The notes below the pieces were generated by a model. That model was given only the letters and a program-made list of their open reading frames with translations, was not told the origin of the DNA and did no database searches. The translations under genes and the position numbers were made by a program. 64,000 bases of DNA. Origin: Bdellovibrio sp. ArHS (GTDB taxonomy: Bacteria > Bdellovibrionota > Bdellovibrionia > Bdellovibrionales > Bdellovibrionaceae). Every line of letters begins with the position of its first letter. Position 1 is the stretch's first letter. Location of the stretch: the NCBI RefSeq assembly GCF_000786105.1, contig NZ_JTEV01000021.1, forward strand, positions 1-64,000, read 5' to 3'. Positions 27,074 through 36,015 of this stretch are shown here, piece after piece.

Positions 27074-27466
27074 ATGAAGTGTGCTTTGTTTTCTGTATTC
27101 ATGGTTCTCTTTTTAAGCGGCTGTACGATCTATCGTTCAGAGGGCCGCAAACAATTTGAATCCGAAGCCCCCGGCAAAGTTTCTGCCACAGCCAATTTCG
27201 AACTGAAGAGCTGCAAAAAAGAAAATCGTTTCGAAACCTGGTTTCATGAAGAATTTCCGTCTTCGCACTACGAAATGGTGGTGATGGGAAATGATCTTGA
27301 AGTCTGGCGCACTCATCGCGGCGTCAAGGTGGAAGTCAAAGCCATCCAAAAATCCGACAGCGCTGTCCACTCCTGCATTTATGAATTCGCCAATGACATC
27401 GTTTGGAATCTTTATAAAGAATCCTTTATTCGCGAGCTTGAAGACAACGTGATGACACTTGAATAG
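27074..27466 (+). CDS. Small lipoprotein of unknown function
   Basis: A 130-residue protein with a lipoprotein signal and lipobox LSGC (Cys17). The mature part is charged and has two more cysteines (SCKKEN and HSCIYEF) that could form a disulfide. No family is recognised. It is ten bases upstream of the outer-membrane barrel gene, so the two are probably co-transcribed and act in the envelope. Confidence 0.75.
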   Translation: MKCALFSVFMVLFLSGCTIYRSEGRKQFESEAPGKVSATANFELKSCKKENRFETWFHEEFPSSHYEMVVMGNDLEVWRTHRGVKVEVKAIQKSDSAVHSCIYEFANDIVWNLYKESFIRELEDNVMTLE

Positions 27467-27475
27467 GAAGCACTG

Positions 27476-28384
27476 ATGTTAAGAACGAAAATCTGGATTC
27501 TGCTAGCTATCTTGGTGAGTGGCCCCACTTCTTGGTCTGCCACGATTTCTGCAGTCAAAGGACAAAAGGTTCTTATCAATCTGGACGGCGATAGCGTCCT
27601 TGAAGGCGACGAATTCTTTCTGATCAATCCCGCCACCGGCAAACGTTCTGCCATTATTCGCGTGAAACAAGTTAAAGGCGGCAAGGCGTTGGGCGAAGTT
27701 CTAAGAGGACGTCCCGGCAGTGGTTATACACTTCAAGCCAAAGCACCATCCAAAATGAGTGCCGAGGTGGCCGCTAATGAAACTCAAGACGACAGTGCTC
27801 CCCGTCCCACGAATACAAACCTTTCCCGGGTCCTCAAAGATTCTTATGGAATCGTCGGAGGCTATCTGATGAACTCGATGGACGCGGATGTCAGCTATAA
27901 AGACGGTTTCGGTATAACGCAAAAAGCTTCGGTTAAAATGAGCGGTTCTGGATTCGGCGTCGGCGGCTTTTATGACTATGTGTTCAGCCCCTCGTTGGTG
28001 GGACGAGGCTTTGCCGCTATAGAGCAATTCAATGTTTCAGGATCCGCTTCTTCGGCGGCCTGCTCTGGGTCGACAAGCTGTGATGCCAAGATCAACTATC
28101 TTTCGATGTACGGCATGGCCAAGTGGTATCCTTACATCGGCAAGTACCGTCCCTGGTTGGGCGGCGGCATGGGTTATCTTTTAGCTGTATCAAAATCAAG
28201 TACAGCCCTTAACGAATCGCAAATTTCCACAAATTCAGTGTTCACTTTTGCATTTGGAACAGACGTTCAGCTAAGCCGTAAGAACTATGTTCCGGTGAGC
28301 TTGGAATACAATATGTTTCCGGCCTCCAGCACCGTCAAAGCCAGTCAGATTTTATTAAAAGCGGGCTGGGCCTGGAATCTCTAG
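27476..28384 (+). CDS. Outer-membrane beta-barrel-like protein
   Basis: A 302-residue protein with a signal peptide (LVSGPTSWSA). A first domain of about 80 residues follows (ISAVKGQKVLINLDGD, resembling a small beta-barrel or SH3-like module). The rest has alternating hydrophobic strands, aromatic girdles and a C-terminal LLKAGWAWNL, typical of an outer-membrane barrel. AGGAAG precedes the ATG. The stop overlaps the stop of the convergent histidine kinase gene by four bases, leaving no room for a terminator between them. Confidence 0.75.
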   Translation: MLRTKIWILLAILVSGPTSWSATISAVKGQKVLINLDGDSVLEGDEFFLINPATGKRSAIIRVKQVKGGKALGEVLRGRPGSGYTLQAKAPSKMSAEVAANETQDDSAPRPTNTNLSRVLKDSYGIVGGYLMNSMDADVSYKDGFGITQKASVKMSGSGFGVGGFYDYVFSPSLVGRGFAAIEQFNVSGSASSAACSGSTSCDAKINYLSMYGMAKWYPYIGKYRPWLGGGMGYLLAVSKSSTALNESQISTNSVFTFAFGTDVQLSRKNYVPVSLEYNMFPASSTVKASQILLKAGWAWNL

Positions 28385-30993
28385 GACGGCTCTTGGGGAA
28401 GCCAAATCACAAATCGGGTGCGCGTCGAATTATCGTCTAAATAAAATCGTCCCCCATGCGCCTGGACAATGGCTTGCGAGATGCTAAGTCCCAGTCCCAC
28501 ACCCTTACCGACTTCTTTGGTCGTAAAGAAGGGTTCCATGATTTTTGTGCGCAGATGATAGGGCACGCCAGGGCCGGTATCAGAGACGCTGATTTCAACG
28601 CCACCATTGCGAATGACAGCTTCCAGAAAAACTTTTTTTACAGGACTGACCATGACCGCATCCAAAGCATTATTCAAGAGATTCAATAACACCTGTGAAA
28701 TTTGATAAGGCCGGCCGCGCACCTTCAGCTTCGGTTGAATCTGCGACGTCAGTTCCACGTCCTCTGTTTTAAATTTTTCATGACAAAATGCCAAGGTCTC
28801 GTCCACCAGGACTTCGACGGCAATCACTTCCTCATTCGTCATGTCGGTTTCATGCACATAGCTGCGCATGCCCCGAATGATTTTTGCAATTCTTTGGATG
28901 ACGGATTCAATCGCATCTAATTTCTTTGCGATATCCCCGTCTTGCGCGAGGCCCTTTTGTCCCAAGACCCTGCGAAGAACGCTGACATGGCCATTAATAA
29001 TAGTTAAGGGATTGTTAATTTCATGGGCAATTCCCGCAGCCATCTCACCCAGGGATGCCAAACGAGAAGACGCCAGGATTTTTTCTTCCTGCTCTTTCAA
29101 CAATCTTTCTTTTTCCCGCAGCTCCGTGACGTCTTCTAAAATTCCCAGATAACCGCCAATGTCTCCGTTATCTTCAAAAATTTTACTGATTGATAGCACC
29201 ATCGAATACTTCTTGCCGGTTTTTGAAATGATCGTCCATTCCGTTGCACGATGATATCCGAAGCGAAACATCATCTCGAAGTAATCCACGCCGAACTCGA
29301 CGCGACGACCGGTTTGCGAAAGCATTTTGTCTTGAAGAACGTCAATTTCATTCTGATCATGAAAAAGGGCCGGTGTGACTTTCCCTTTAAGTTCTTCTGT
29401 CGAATATTCCAAAAGCCGCTCGGCTGTGGAATTCATTTCGCGGATCAGACCTTTGTTGTCTACAGACACCATTAAAAGCGGCACACTGTTCATGCTGGCC
29501 TGTTTCCACTCAAAGGCTTCTTTGGCGGATTTTTCTGAGTCCCGGGCCCGGGTAAAAAAGCTTAAAGAAATTCCGAGCAGAACGGAAATGCTGACACCGA
29601 AAAAAAGTACCAGATTGGGCAAAGAGGAGGTGTTTTCCCGAATCACTTCTGGAAAAGGAATCAATAAAATTTCCCAATCCGCCCCCAGATAGCGGTAACG
29701 GGATTTGCTTCTCCAGTCGCGCGCAAAGACGGTGTCCGCTTTGCCACTGGAGTAAACTTCCTTCCCGTCTTCATAAATGGAAAGATGATAACCTTTGATA
29801 TCAATGACCTTCTCAAAAACCGGTTTCGCCAAAAAAGCCCCGCGAATGGTTCCTTTGAACTGACCCTTGGCAAAGATAGGGGCAAACATCACAAAACCCT
29901 TGCCGCCGGTTTTTAGTTCTATGAATTTCGAAAGATAAGCCCGGTATTCGTTTTCGGCGCTTTTCATTCTTTCAACGACTTGGGCGTCTTCTGAAATAGG
30001 GGCTTTTAATAACTTCGCGCCCCCACGATCGAGCGGGTACACCCATTGAATGATGTGCTGATTGTCGGCCCAAAGAAGACGGCGCAGACCTTCGAATTCG
30101 GTGAAATAACTTTCCGCATCGGCGTACCAAAGCTTTTCGTTGTTATACGCACCATCCGCAAACCGCCGAGCCATGTGCCGCAAAGCTTTTTCAAGGGGGG
30201 CAAATACGTTCGTGATATTGGCTTTTATACTTTCCGCCTGAATCTGCACGACACGACGATTGCGATCCTGATCGCGCAAGATTAATAAATGCCAAATCAA
30301 AATGGAGGTCAAAATCCCAACGATCAAAACATAAGACGGTACCAAGGTGCGGCGGCGCGCGCCGGAAGATTCTTTGTTTTCCACTCGCAGTTGCCAAAGC
30401 ATGGCGAAAGAAAGAAGAACGTCCCCCACGGAAGTGTGAATCGCCATGCGTGAAAAGCTGCCCCAGCCGTACTCGGAGTTGAAACCCAATACGTAGCCGA
30501 AGATTCCAATTAAAGAAAACCCGATCACCAACGAGGCCACCGTGACCGTGATAATATGCGAAGAAAAATCACGGCGGCGATAGAAGCGGGACAATGAGAG
30601 GATCAAAAAGCAAATCGCCGTGCTGATCGCCATCCGTCCTGACGCCGCTAGGCCCTCTTTCATAAACGGTTCGACAAAAAATTTATCGATGCTTACATTT
30701 ATCCCTGTCAGATATTGAAACAGTGTCAGACCAGATATTAAAAAAACCAACGCCGAGCAGATCTTGGAAATCTTTTGATCTTTTCTTTCAGAAAAAAGAA
30801 ACCCCAAAGAAAAAATCGCAAAACACAGGGCGGTGTTAAAGACCATCGGGGCAAAATCTTGATGCAGCTTCACGATGGTGTCATTCTTCGTCCACCACCC
30901 GATCATGACAGAAACGCCCAGAAGCAATGTCAGAGAGGCGAAAATAAAATGCAGACGATCTGAAATTTTATTGGATGACACGGGTGACACCAA
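28381..30993 (-). CDS. Membrane sensor histidine kinase with CHASE and PAS domains
   Basis: An 870-residue sensor. Several N-terminal membrane helices (about residues 14-235) are followed by a CHASE-like extracytoplasmic region (about 245-440), another helix near 455-475 and a PAS domain (about 495-630). The HisKA phosphoacceptor block SLGEMAAGIAHEINNP has its His at 657. The ATP-binding domain shows NLLNNALDAV, DTGPGVP and GKGVGLGLSIS. No receiver domain or partner regulator is adjacent. The start is TTG at 30993 or GTG at 30990, inside the 3' end of rsh, with AAAGG just upstream. Overlap with rsh suggests co-transcription and coupling. Confidence 0.92.
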   Translation of the reverse strand: MVSPVSSNKISDRLHFIFASLTLLLGVSVMIGWWTKNDTIVKLHQDFAPMVFNTALCFAIFSLGFLFSERKDQKISKICSALVFLISGLTLFQYLTGINVSIDKFFVEPFMKEGLAASGRMAISTAICFLILSLSRFYRRRDFSSHIITVTVASLVIGFSLIGIFGYVLGFNSEYGWGSFSRMAIHTSVGDVLLSFAMLWQLRVENKESSGARRRTLVPSYVLIVGILTSILIWHLLILRDQDRNRRVVQIQAESIKANITNVFAPLEKALRHMARRFADGAYNNEKLWYADAESYFTEFEGLRRLLWADNQHIIQWVYPLDRGGAKLLKAPISEDAQVVERMKSAENEYRAYLSKFIELKTGGKGFVMFAPIFAKGQFKGTIRGAFLAKPVFEKVIDIKGYHLSIYEDGKEVYSSGKADTVFARDWRSKSRYRYLGADWEILLIPFPEVIRENTSSLPNLVLFFGVSISVLLGISLSFFTRARDSEKSAKEAFEWKQASMNSVPLLMVSVDNKGLIREMNSTAERLLEYSTEELKGKVTPALFHDQNEIDVLQDKMLSQTGRRVEFGVDYFEMMFRFGYHRATEWTIISKTGKKYSMVLSISKIFEDNGDIGGYLGILEDVTELREKERLLKEQEEKILASSRLASLGEMAAGIAHEINNPLTIINGHVSVLRRVLGQKGLAQDGDIAKKLDAIESVIQRIAKIIRGMRSYVHETDMTNEEVIAVEVLVDETLAFCHEKFKTEDVELTSQIQPKLKVRGRPYQISQVLLNLLNNALDAVMVSPVKKVFLEAVIRNGGVEISVSDTGPGVPYHLRTKIMEPFFTTKEVGKGVGLGLSISQAIVQAHGGRFYLDDNSTRTRFVIWLPQEPS

Positions 30994-33184
30994 TAATACC
31001 TTTGATCTTTTGGATCTCGTAGATAGCTTGGTTAACCTGGCTGGCGTCTTTCACGCTGACTTCAAAGTGACACACGGCCTTTTTGTCTTTTGTCGTGCGA
31101 ATTTGCGCAGACTGAATATTAATACCCTGTTGCGCGAAAGCTTCAGACATCAGTTTCAATAAGCCGGGCGTATCCTGAGAAATAATCTTCAAGCGTACAA
31201 CGCGCTCTTGACCTTCACCAGCTTGTTTCACATTCCACGTCACATCGACTTTACGAAGCTGGTCGAATTCGAAAGCTTTGCGACAGTCACTGCGGTGAAT
31301 TGTGATACCGCGACCGCGAGAGATAAAACCCACAATCGGATCGCCAGGGATCGGGTGGCAACATTTGGCGTAGTGAACCAGGACATCGTCCATGCCATCC
31401 ACACTGATCAGGGAGTTCGTCTTGCGCGTTTTTTGTGTGGCAGCACGCATGACCCGTTCCATGAAGGTCGTATTTTCAGTTTTCGCAGATTCTTTGGCGA
31501 TGTTGTCCGGGGACAGTCTGTCCACCAAAATGCGCGTTTCCAACTTACCGTACCCGACTGTCACATAAAGCTCGTCGAGGTCGGCGATACCATGATCCTT
31601 CAGGTATTGTTCGAAGACCGGGCCTTTCAGATATTTTGCCGCAGCCATGCCGAACTTACGGAACTCTTTTTCCAAAAGTTCTTTACCCAGCATGATGGCG
31701 CGACGACGCTGCTCTTCTTTAACAAAGGCGCGGATCTTGGACTTGGCTTTGTTCGTAACTGCAAACTTCAGCCAATCCTTAGACGGCATCTGGGTTTTCG
31801 ACGTCACGATTTCCACAGTATCCCCGTTTTGCAGCTGATACTTTAAGGGAACCATTTTGCCATTCACACGAGCGCCAACACATTGATTGCCCAGTTCGGT
31901 GTGAACCGCGTAAGCAAAGTCAATCGGCGTCGCCCCTTCCGGAAATTCCCGAACGTCCCCGTTGGGGGTAAAAACATAGATCTCTGTTTCAAAAAGATCG
32001 GTCTTCACCGTATCCAGAAATTCATCAGAACTGCGCACCTGCTGATGCCAAGTGACCAAATCACGCAGCCAATCCGCCTGCTGCACATCGGAATCATCAA
32101 TCATTTTGCCGCGCTCTTTGTATTTCCAGTGCGCGGCGATCCCTCGTTCGGCGACCAAGTGCATTTCCTGAGTACGAATTTGAATTTCAATGCGCTCACC
32201 ACCCGGCCCGACCACTGTGGTGTGCAGGGACTGATAATTATTGGCCTTCGGCATCGCAATGAAGTCTTTGAAACGACCGGGAATGGGTTTCCAAAGGGAA
32301 TGCACTAATCCCAAAGCGGCATAACATTCTGCCACGCTGTCAACGATCACACGGAAAGCCAGAATATCATAAACCTGATCGTAATCGATGCTGCGAGATT
32401 GCATCTTGCGATAGATAGACCACAAGTGCTTCGAACGTCCATAGACTTCAAATTTGAAGCCCGCTTTATTCAGCTCTTTTGAGATCAGGCTTTTCACGTC
32501 CTCGATGTAGCGATTCTGCTCGGCCTCGCTCTTTTTGATTTGTTGAACGAGCTGATAATACATGTCCGGTCGATAGTAGCGGAAGCACAGGTCTTCAAGC
32601 TCTGTTTTCAAAGAACTGATACCCATCCGCCCCGCTAGAGGACAGTAAATTTCCAAGGTTTCAAGAGCGATACGCTCTTGCTTTTCAAAAGGCATGAAGT
32701 TGAGCGTTCGCATATTGTGCAAACGATCGGCAAGCTTCACTAAAACGACGCGCACATCTTTTCCCATGGCGACAATCATCTTGCGAATATTCTCGCCTTG
32801 CTTTTCGTGGCTGTTTTTAAACTTCATCTGGCCGATTTTGGTAACACCATCCACAAGGTGCGCGATCACATCGCCAAATTCACGACGGATGTCTTCCAAG
32901 GTGGCATGAGTGTCCTCCACCGTATCGTGCAAAAGCCCGGTGGCAATGGTATCTAAATCAAGATGAAGATCGGCCAGGATGGCTGCTACAGACAAGGGAT
33001 GGGAAATATAAGGTTCACCGCTGCGGCGGATCTGCCCTTCGTGGGCCTTTTCTGAAAAAGAGTATGCCTTTTCAATCACTTTTAAATCGGCATTGGGATA
33101 GAAATTCCGAATACGACCTAAAAGATCATCTAAGGTTTTAACGGGTTTTTGGCTGACGCCGGTCTCTTTCAGGGTCTCAAACAT
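30968..33184 (-). CDS. rsh: RelA/SpoT homologue, bifunctional (p)ppGpp synthetase/hydrolase
   Basis: A 738-residue Rsh protein. The hydrolase HD domain is intact (SHPLSVAAIL near 61-70, HDTVED at 86-91). The synthetase domain has GRFKDFIAMPKANNYQSLHTT near 297-317, where the RFKD form is that of bifunctional enzymes. TGS, a zinc-finger-like/helical region (CCHPIPGDPIVG) and a C-terminal ACT domain follow. It makes and degrades the stringent-response alarmone. It lies downstream of rpoZ with a terminator between them. A palindrome CTTGTACAAG is at 33186-33195, just before the start. Confidence 0.96.
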   Translation of the reverse strand: MFETLKETGVSQKPVKTLDDLLGRIRNFYPNADLKVIEKAYSFSEKAHEGQIRRSGEPYISHPLSVAAILADLHLDLDTIATGLLHDTVEDTHATLEDIRREFGDVIAHLVDGVTKIGQMKFKNSHEKQGENIRKMIVAMGKDVRVVLVKLADRLHNMRTLNFMPFEKQERIALETLEIYCPLAGRMGISSLKTELEDLCFRYYRPDMYYQLVQQIKKSEAEQNRYIEDVKSLISKELNKAGFKFEVYGRSKHLWSIYRKMQSRSIDYDQVYDILAFRVIVDSVAECYAALGLVHSLWKPIPGRFKDFIAMPKANNYQSLHTTVVGPGGERIEIQIRTQEMHLVAERGIAAHWKYKERGKMIDDSDVQQADWLRDLVTWHQQVRSSDEFLDTVKTDLFETEIYVFTPNGDVREFPEGATPIDFAYAVHTELGNQCVGARVNGKMVPLKYQLQNGDTVEIVTSKTQMPSKDWLKFAVTNKAKSKIRAFVKEEQRRRAIMLGKELLEKEFRKFGMAAAKYLKGPVFEQYLKDHGIADLDELYVTVGYGKLETRILVDRLSPDNIAKESAKTENTTFMERVMRAATQKTRKTNSLISVDGMDDVLVHYAKCCHPIPGDPIVGFISRGRGITIHRSDCRKAFEFDQLRKVDVTWNVKQAGEGQERVVRLKIISQDTPGLLKLMSEAFAQQGINIQSAQIRTTKDKKAVCHFEVSVKDASQVNQAIYEIQKIKGIIGVTRVIQ

Positions 33185-33275
33185 ACTTGTACAAGCTTAC
33201 CTGAGTTGCGATACGACTTCCAACTACCTTTTAAATAAGGTCTTGGATTTATTAGGTTTTGAGAGGCCTTAAACG

Positions 33276-33303
33276 AAAAAAGGAGGCCCCTGCCTCCTTT
33301 TTT
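33276..33303 (-). terminator. Rho-independent terminator between rpoZ and rsh
   Basis: A 12-base-pair stem AAAAAAGGAGGC/GCCTCCTTTTTT with a 4-base loop. The A and T tracts make it work in both directions. On the minus strand it ends the mutL-to-rpoZ transcript and separates it from rsh. Confidence 0.9.
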
Positions 33304-33325
33304 AACTTCCCTGCGTACAAGGTTC

Positions 33326-33565
33326 TTATTTATTAAGATCCTTTTCGATTTGACGGATAGCCTCTGTGTTCTCCATCGCCTCTGTGTACCCTACGTTTCC
33401 GATGGCCACTTCACGAAGCGCGCTCACAATATATTTATTGCTACGAGTAGATACAGTCGCTTCTGCACCTTTAAGAAGTTGCTTTGCTCTTTTCGCAACC
33501 ATAAGAACGAGAGCAAATCGGTTAGGGACTTTTTCCAAGCAATCTTCAACGGTTACGCGAGCCAT
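33326..33565 (-). CDS. rpoZ: RNA polymerase omega subunit
   Basis: A 79-residue protein with the omega pattern [29 protein letters not shown] and a late ALREVAIG. Omega binds the beta-prime subunit and helps assemble RNA polymerase; in many bacteria it also forms a ppGpp site. A TGGAGG ribosome site precedes the ATG. The gmk-rpoZ-rsh order is common. Confidence 0.96.
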   Translation of the reverse strand: MARVTVEDCLEKVPNRFALVLMVAKRAKQLLKGAEATVSTRSNKYIVSALREVAIGNVGYTEAMENTEAIRQIEKDLNK

Positions 33566-33615
33566 TCTGCCTCCAGGGACGATAAATCGAAAATACTGAT
33601 CCGGCCAAATTACCG

Positions 33616-34173
33616 CTAAGCTAGTAATTCTTCAACGATTTTTTTGAATTGAGCGTAGGAATGTTCAAAGACGTCGTTCACGATCTGATAATCGAATTTA
33701 GAGGCCTCTCGCAGCTCTTTTTCCGCGTTGGCCATTCTCACTTCGATATCAGCGGGCATCCCACCGTCCCTTTTTGCGATTCTACGACGCAACTCATCAA
33801 TAGAGGGCGGTAGGATAAAGACGGTCTTGGCATCCGGGAACTTGGCCTTGAAGGTCGCAACGCCCTGAATGTCGATATCCATAATGGCGCACTTCCCCTG
33901 CTGCCAAGAGCTCTCGATGCTCTCGTAAGAGGTGCCATAAAAGTTCGTGTGAACTTTCGCCCACTCGACAAAAAAGCCTTGCTCAATTTTCTTCTGGAAA
34001 TCCTCGGAACCGATAAAGTGATAAGGATGGCCTTCACTTTCGCCCTTGCGCATGGCTCTTGTCGTGAAAGTAATAATGTCGACCAAGCGAGGATCTTCCT
34101 GGCTGATCTTTTCGACAAAACTACTTTTTCCAGCACCGCTTGGCGCGGCGACAATAATAAGACGCGTCTTCAT
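33616..34173 (-). CDS. gmk: Guanylate kinase
   Basis: A 185-residue kinase with the P-loop APSGAGKS at residues 10-17, the GMP-binding [18 protein letters not shown] block, and the typical [10 protein letters not shown] segment. It converts GMP to GDP. It overlaps the yicC stop by four bases (ATGA) and is followed by rpoZ after about 50 bases. Confidence 0.97.
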   Translation of the reverse strand: MKTRLIIVAAPSGAGKSSFVEKISQEDPRLVDIITFTTRAMRKGESEGHPYHFIGSEDFQKKIEQGFFVEWAKVHTNFYGTSYESIESSWQQGKCAIMDIDIQGVATFKAKFPDAKTVFILPPSIDELRRRIAKRDGGMPADIEVRMANAEKELREASKFDYQIVNDVFEHSYAQFKKIVEELLA

Positions 34174-35048
34174 TGGACGTTTTGCACCTGTTCTCTAAGT
34201 CTTTCAATAAGGGTTTTTGCTTCTACCACGGCTTGAGTGATCTTGGCTACCTGAGACTTGGATCCAATCGTATTCACCTCGCGGAGCAGCTCTTGGGTGT
34301 AAAAATCCAACTTCTTACCTTCCGCCTGCTGAGATCCGACGAGTTGACGATAATTTTTAATGTGCTCACTTAAACGCGTGAGTTCCTCATTAATATCGGC
34401 CTTTTCCAACTGGATGACGATTTCTTGAGATAAGCGAGTGGGATCGATGTCATTTCCTTTAAGACGAGCACGAATTTTTTGTTCGAATTTTTCTTGAAGC
34501 TGATTGTTCGCTTCCTCACGCAACTCACTGATAACTTTGACTTGTTTCTCTAAAGATAGAAGCAACTTTTCCAAATCACGGCGAAGTGCTTTTCCTTCGC
34601 GAGCTCTTTCCGCGTTACAAGCTTTGCAGGCTGCCGTGAAAGCTTTTTTAAGTATTTTATCCTCGCCAGCGAACATTTCATAAGACTCTTCCACTTTAAT
34701 AATCTCGGGAAGTCGCGCCAAGGCCTCAAGATGAACTTGAAAAGGAACGCCTAACTCTTTGGAAAGATGTTTATAGGCCGTCATGTATCGTTTTGCCAAA
34801 GCGTCGTTCACCGTCATTTGCGCCTTCGCCGCCGTGTTGCGAACACGACGAGACACGAAGATATCAATCGTGCCGCGCAAAAGGGTCTGACTTAGGATTT
34901 TCTTCAGTTCGGACTCTTGCGCGACAAATTCACGCGGGAGGTGAAACCTCGGCTCCAAGAAGCGTCCATTCACCGCACGAATGCTCACTTCCACAGTGAC
35001 GTCTTTTGTTTGAACTCTGGCGGTGCCGTAACCTGTCATGCTTTTCAT
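34170..35048 (-). CDS. yicC: YicC family endoribonuclease
   Basis: I use the ATG at 35048, which opens the family signature MKSMTGYGTARV; GAGGG lies just upstream. The 292-residue protein has the YicC N-domain and the C-terminal DUF1732-type end (ELLREVNTIGSKSQ, AKTLIERLREQVQNV). Members of this family are RNA-cleaving enzymes that act on small RNAs in E. coli. Pairing with gmk is common in bacteria. Confidence 0.93.
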   Translation of the reverse strand: MKSMTGYGTARVQTKDVTVEVSIRAVNGRFLEPRFHLPREFVAQESELKKILSQTLLRGTIDIFVSRRVRNTAAKAQMTVNDALAKRYMTAYKHLSKELGVPFQVHLEALARLPEIIKVEESYEMFAGEDKILKKAFTAACKACNAERAREGKALRRDLEKLLLSLEKQVKVISELREEANNQLQEKFEQKIRARLKGNDIDPTRLSQEIVIQLEKADINEELTRLSEHIKNYRQLVGSQQAEGKKLDFYTQELLREVNTIGSKSQVAKITQAVVEAKTLIERLREQVQNVQ

Positions 35049-35055
35049 AATACCC

Positions 35056-36015
35056 TCATTCTCCAGCTTTCCCTTTCTTGGGGTCAAAAGGAATCAGGAA
35101 TTCCTCGACCACGCTTCTTGCCTGGGAAAAACCGTCTTTTCCATCGTACCATTGGATCTCTTTGTCGCGCTGAAACCACGTTCTTTGTCGTTTCGCGAGT
35201 TGCCTTGTGTTGGTCGCGATGGACTCAAACAATTGCTCTTTACTAACTTCTTTTTTGAGAAAGACGATCGTTTCTTTATACCCTACGCTGCTTAAAGGAG
35301 CCCACGCCTCTAGACCTTCATCGAGAAGCCCTTGAACTTCGTCGATCAACCCCGCCTCTAACATTCTCTTGGTGCGCAGATCGATACGCTCTTTAAGGGC
35401 CTCACGATCCCAGGAGGGACCCATCTTTAAAAGAGGGTAAGGAAATTCAGATCGGGACTCAGCAAACTCTTTTTGGATCTGAGTGACACTCTTACCCTGA
35501 CTGCGAATCAATTCGATAGCTCGCCCCAAGCGATAATGATCAGAAAGATGAATTTTTGCGCCATAAAGGGGATCTTTTTCCAAAAGCTCCTGATGAAGTT
35601 TTTGAACTCCCAGCTCAGTTTGCAGTTCCGCAGCCACTTCTTTTTGAATATCCTCAGGCACGGCCAAGACGGGATACATGCCCTTTTCAATAGCCATGAA
35701 ATAAAACCCCGTGCCGCCCACCACAAAGATGGGAGTCTGTTCTGGAATAGACTCTAAAGTTGCAAAGAAATCGCGGCTGTATTGTCCCGCAGTCATCTCC
35801 TGCGGGGGGTTGACGTAATCTAAAAGAAAGTGCGGCACCAATGCCTGTTCTGCCTTTGAAGGTTTTGCAGCACCAATATCCACCTTCTTATAGACCTGCA
35901 CAGAGTCACAATTCACGATGACGCCGTGAAACTCTTGCGCAAGTCGAAGAGCCCACTCGGACTTCCCGGAGGCCGTGGAACCGACGACAAAAATAACGGG
36001 CTTGTTCTTTTTCAT
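35056..36015 (-). CDS. miaA: tRNA dimethylallyltransferase
   Basis: A 319-residue protein with P-loop GSTASGKS at residues 12-19, the early NCDSVQVYK, GGTGFYF and the late RQLAKRQRTWFQRD motif. It adds the isopentenyl group to A37 of tRNAs reading UNN codons. The start shares one base with the mutL stop (TGATG). Confidence 0.96.
   Translation of the reverse strand: MKKNKPVIFVVGSTASGKSEWALRLAQEFHGVIVNCDSVQVYKKVDIGAAKPSKAEQALVPHFLLDYVNPPQEMTAGQYSRDFFATLESIPEQTPIFVVGGTGFYFMAIEKGMYPVLAVPEDIQKEVAAELQTELGVQKLHQELLEKDPLYGAKIHLSDHYRLGRAIELIRSQGKSVTQIQKEFAESRSEFPYPLLKMGPSWDREALKERIDLRTKRMLEAGLIDEVQGLLDEGLEAWAPLSSVGYKETIVFLKKEVSKEQLFESIATNTRQLAKRQRTWFQRDKEIQWYDGKDGFSQARSVVEEFLIPFDPKKGKAGE

Noticed and set aside
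31208-31846. A 212-codon plus-strand frame opposite rsh
   Set aside because: Opposite a clear Rsh protein; composition is that of an antisense shadow.
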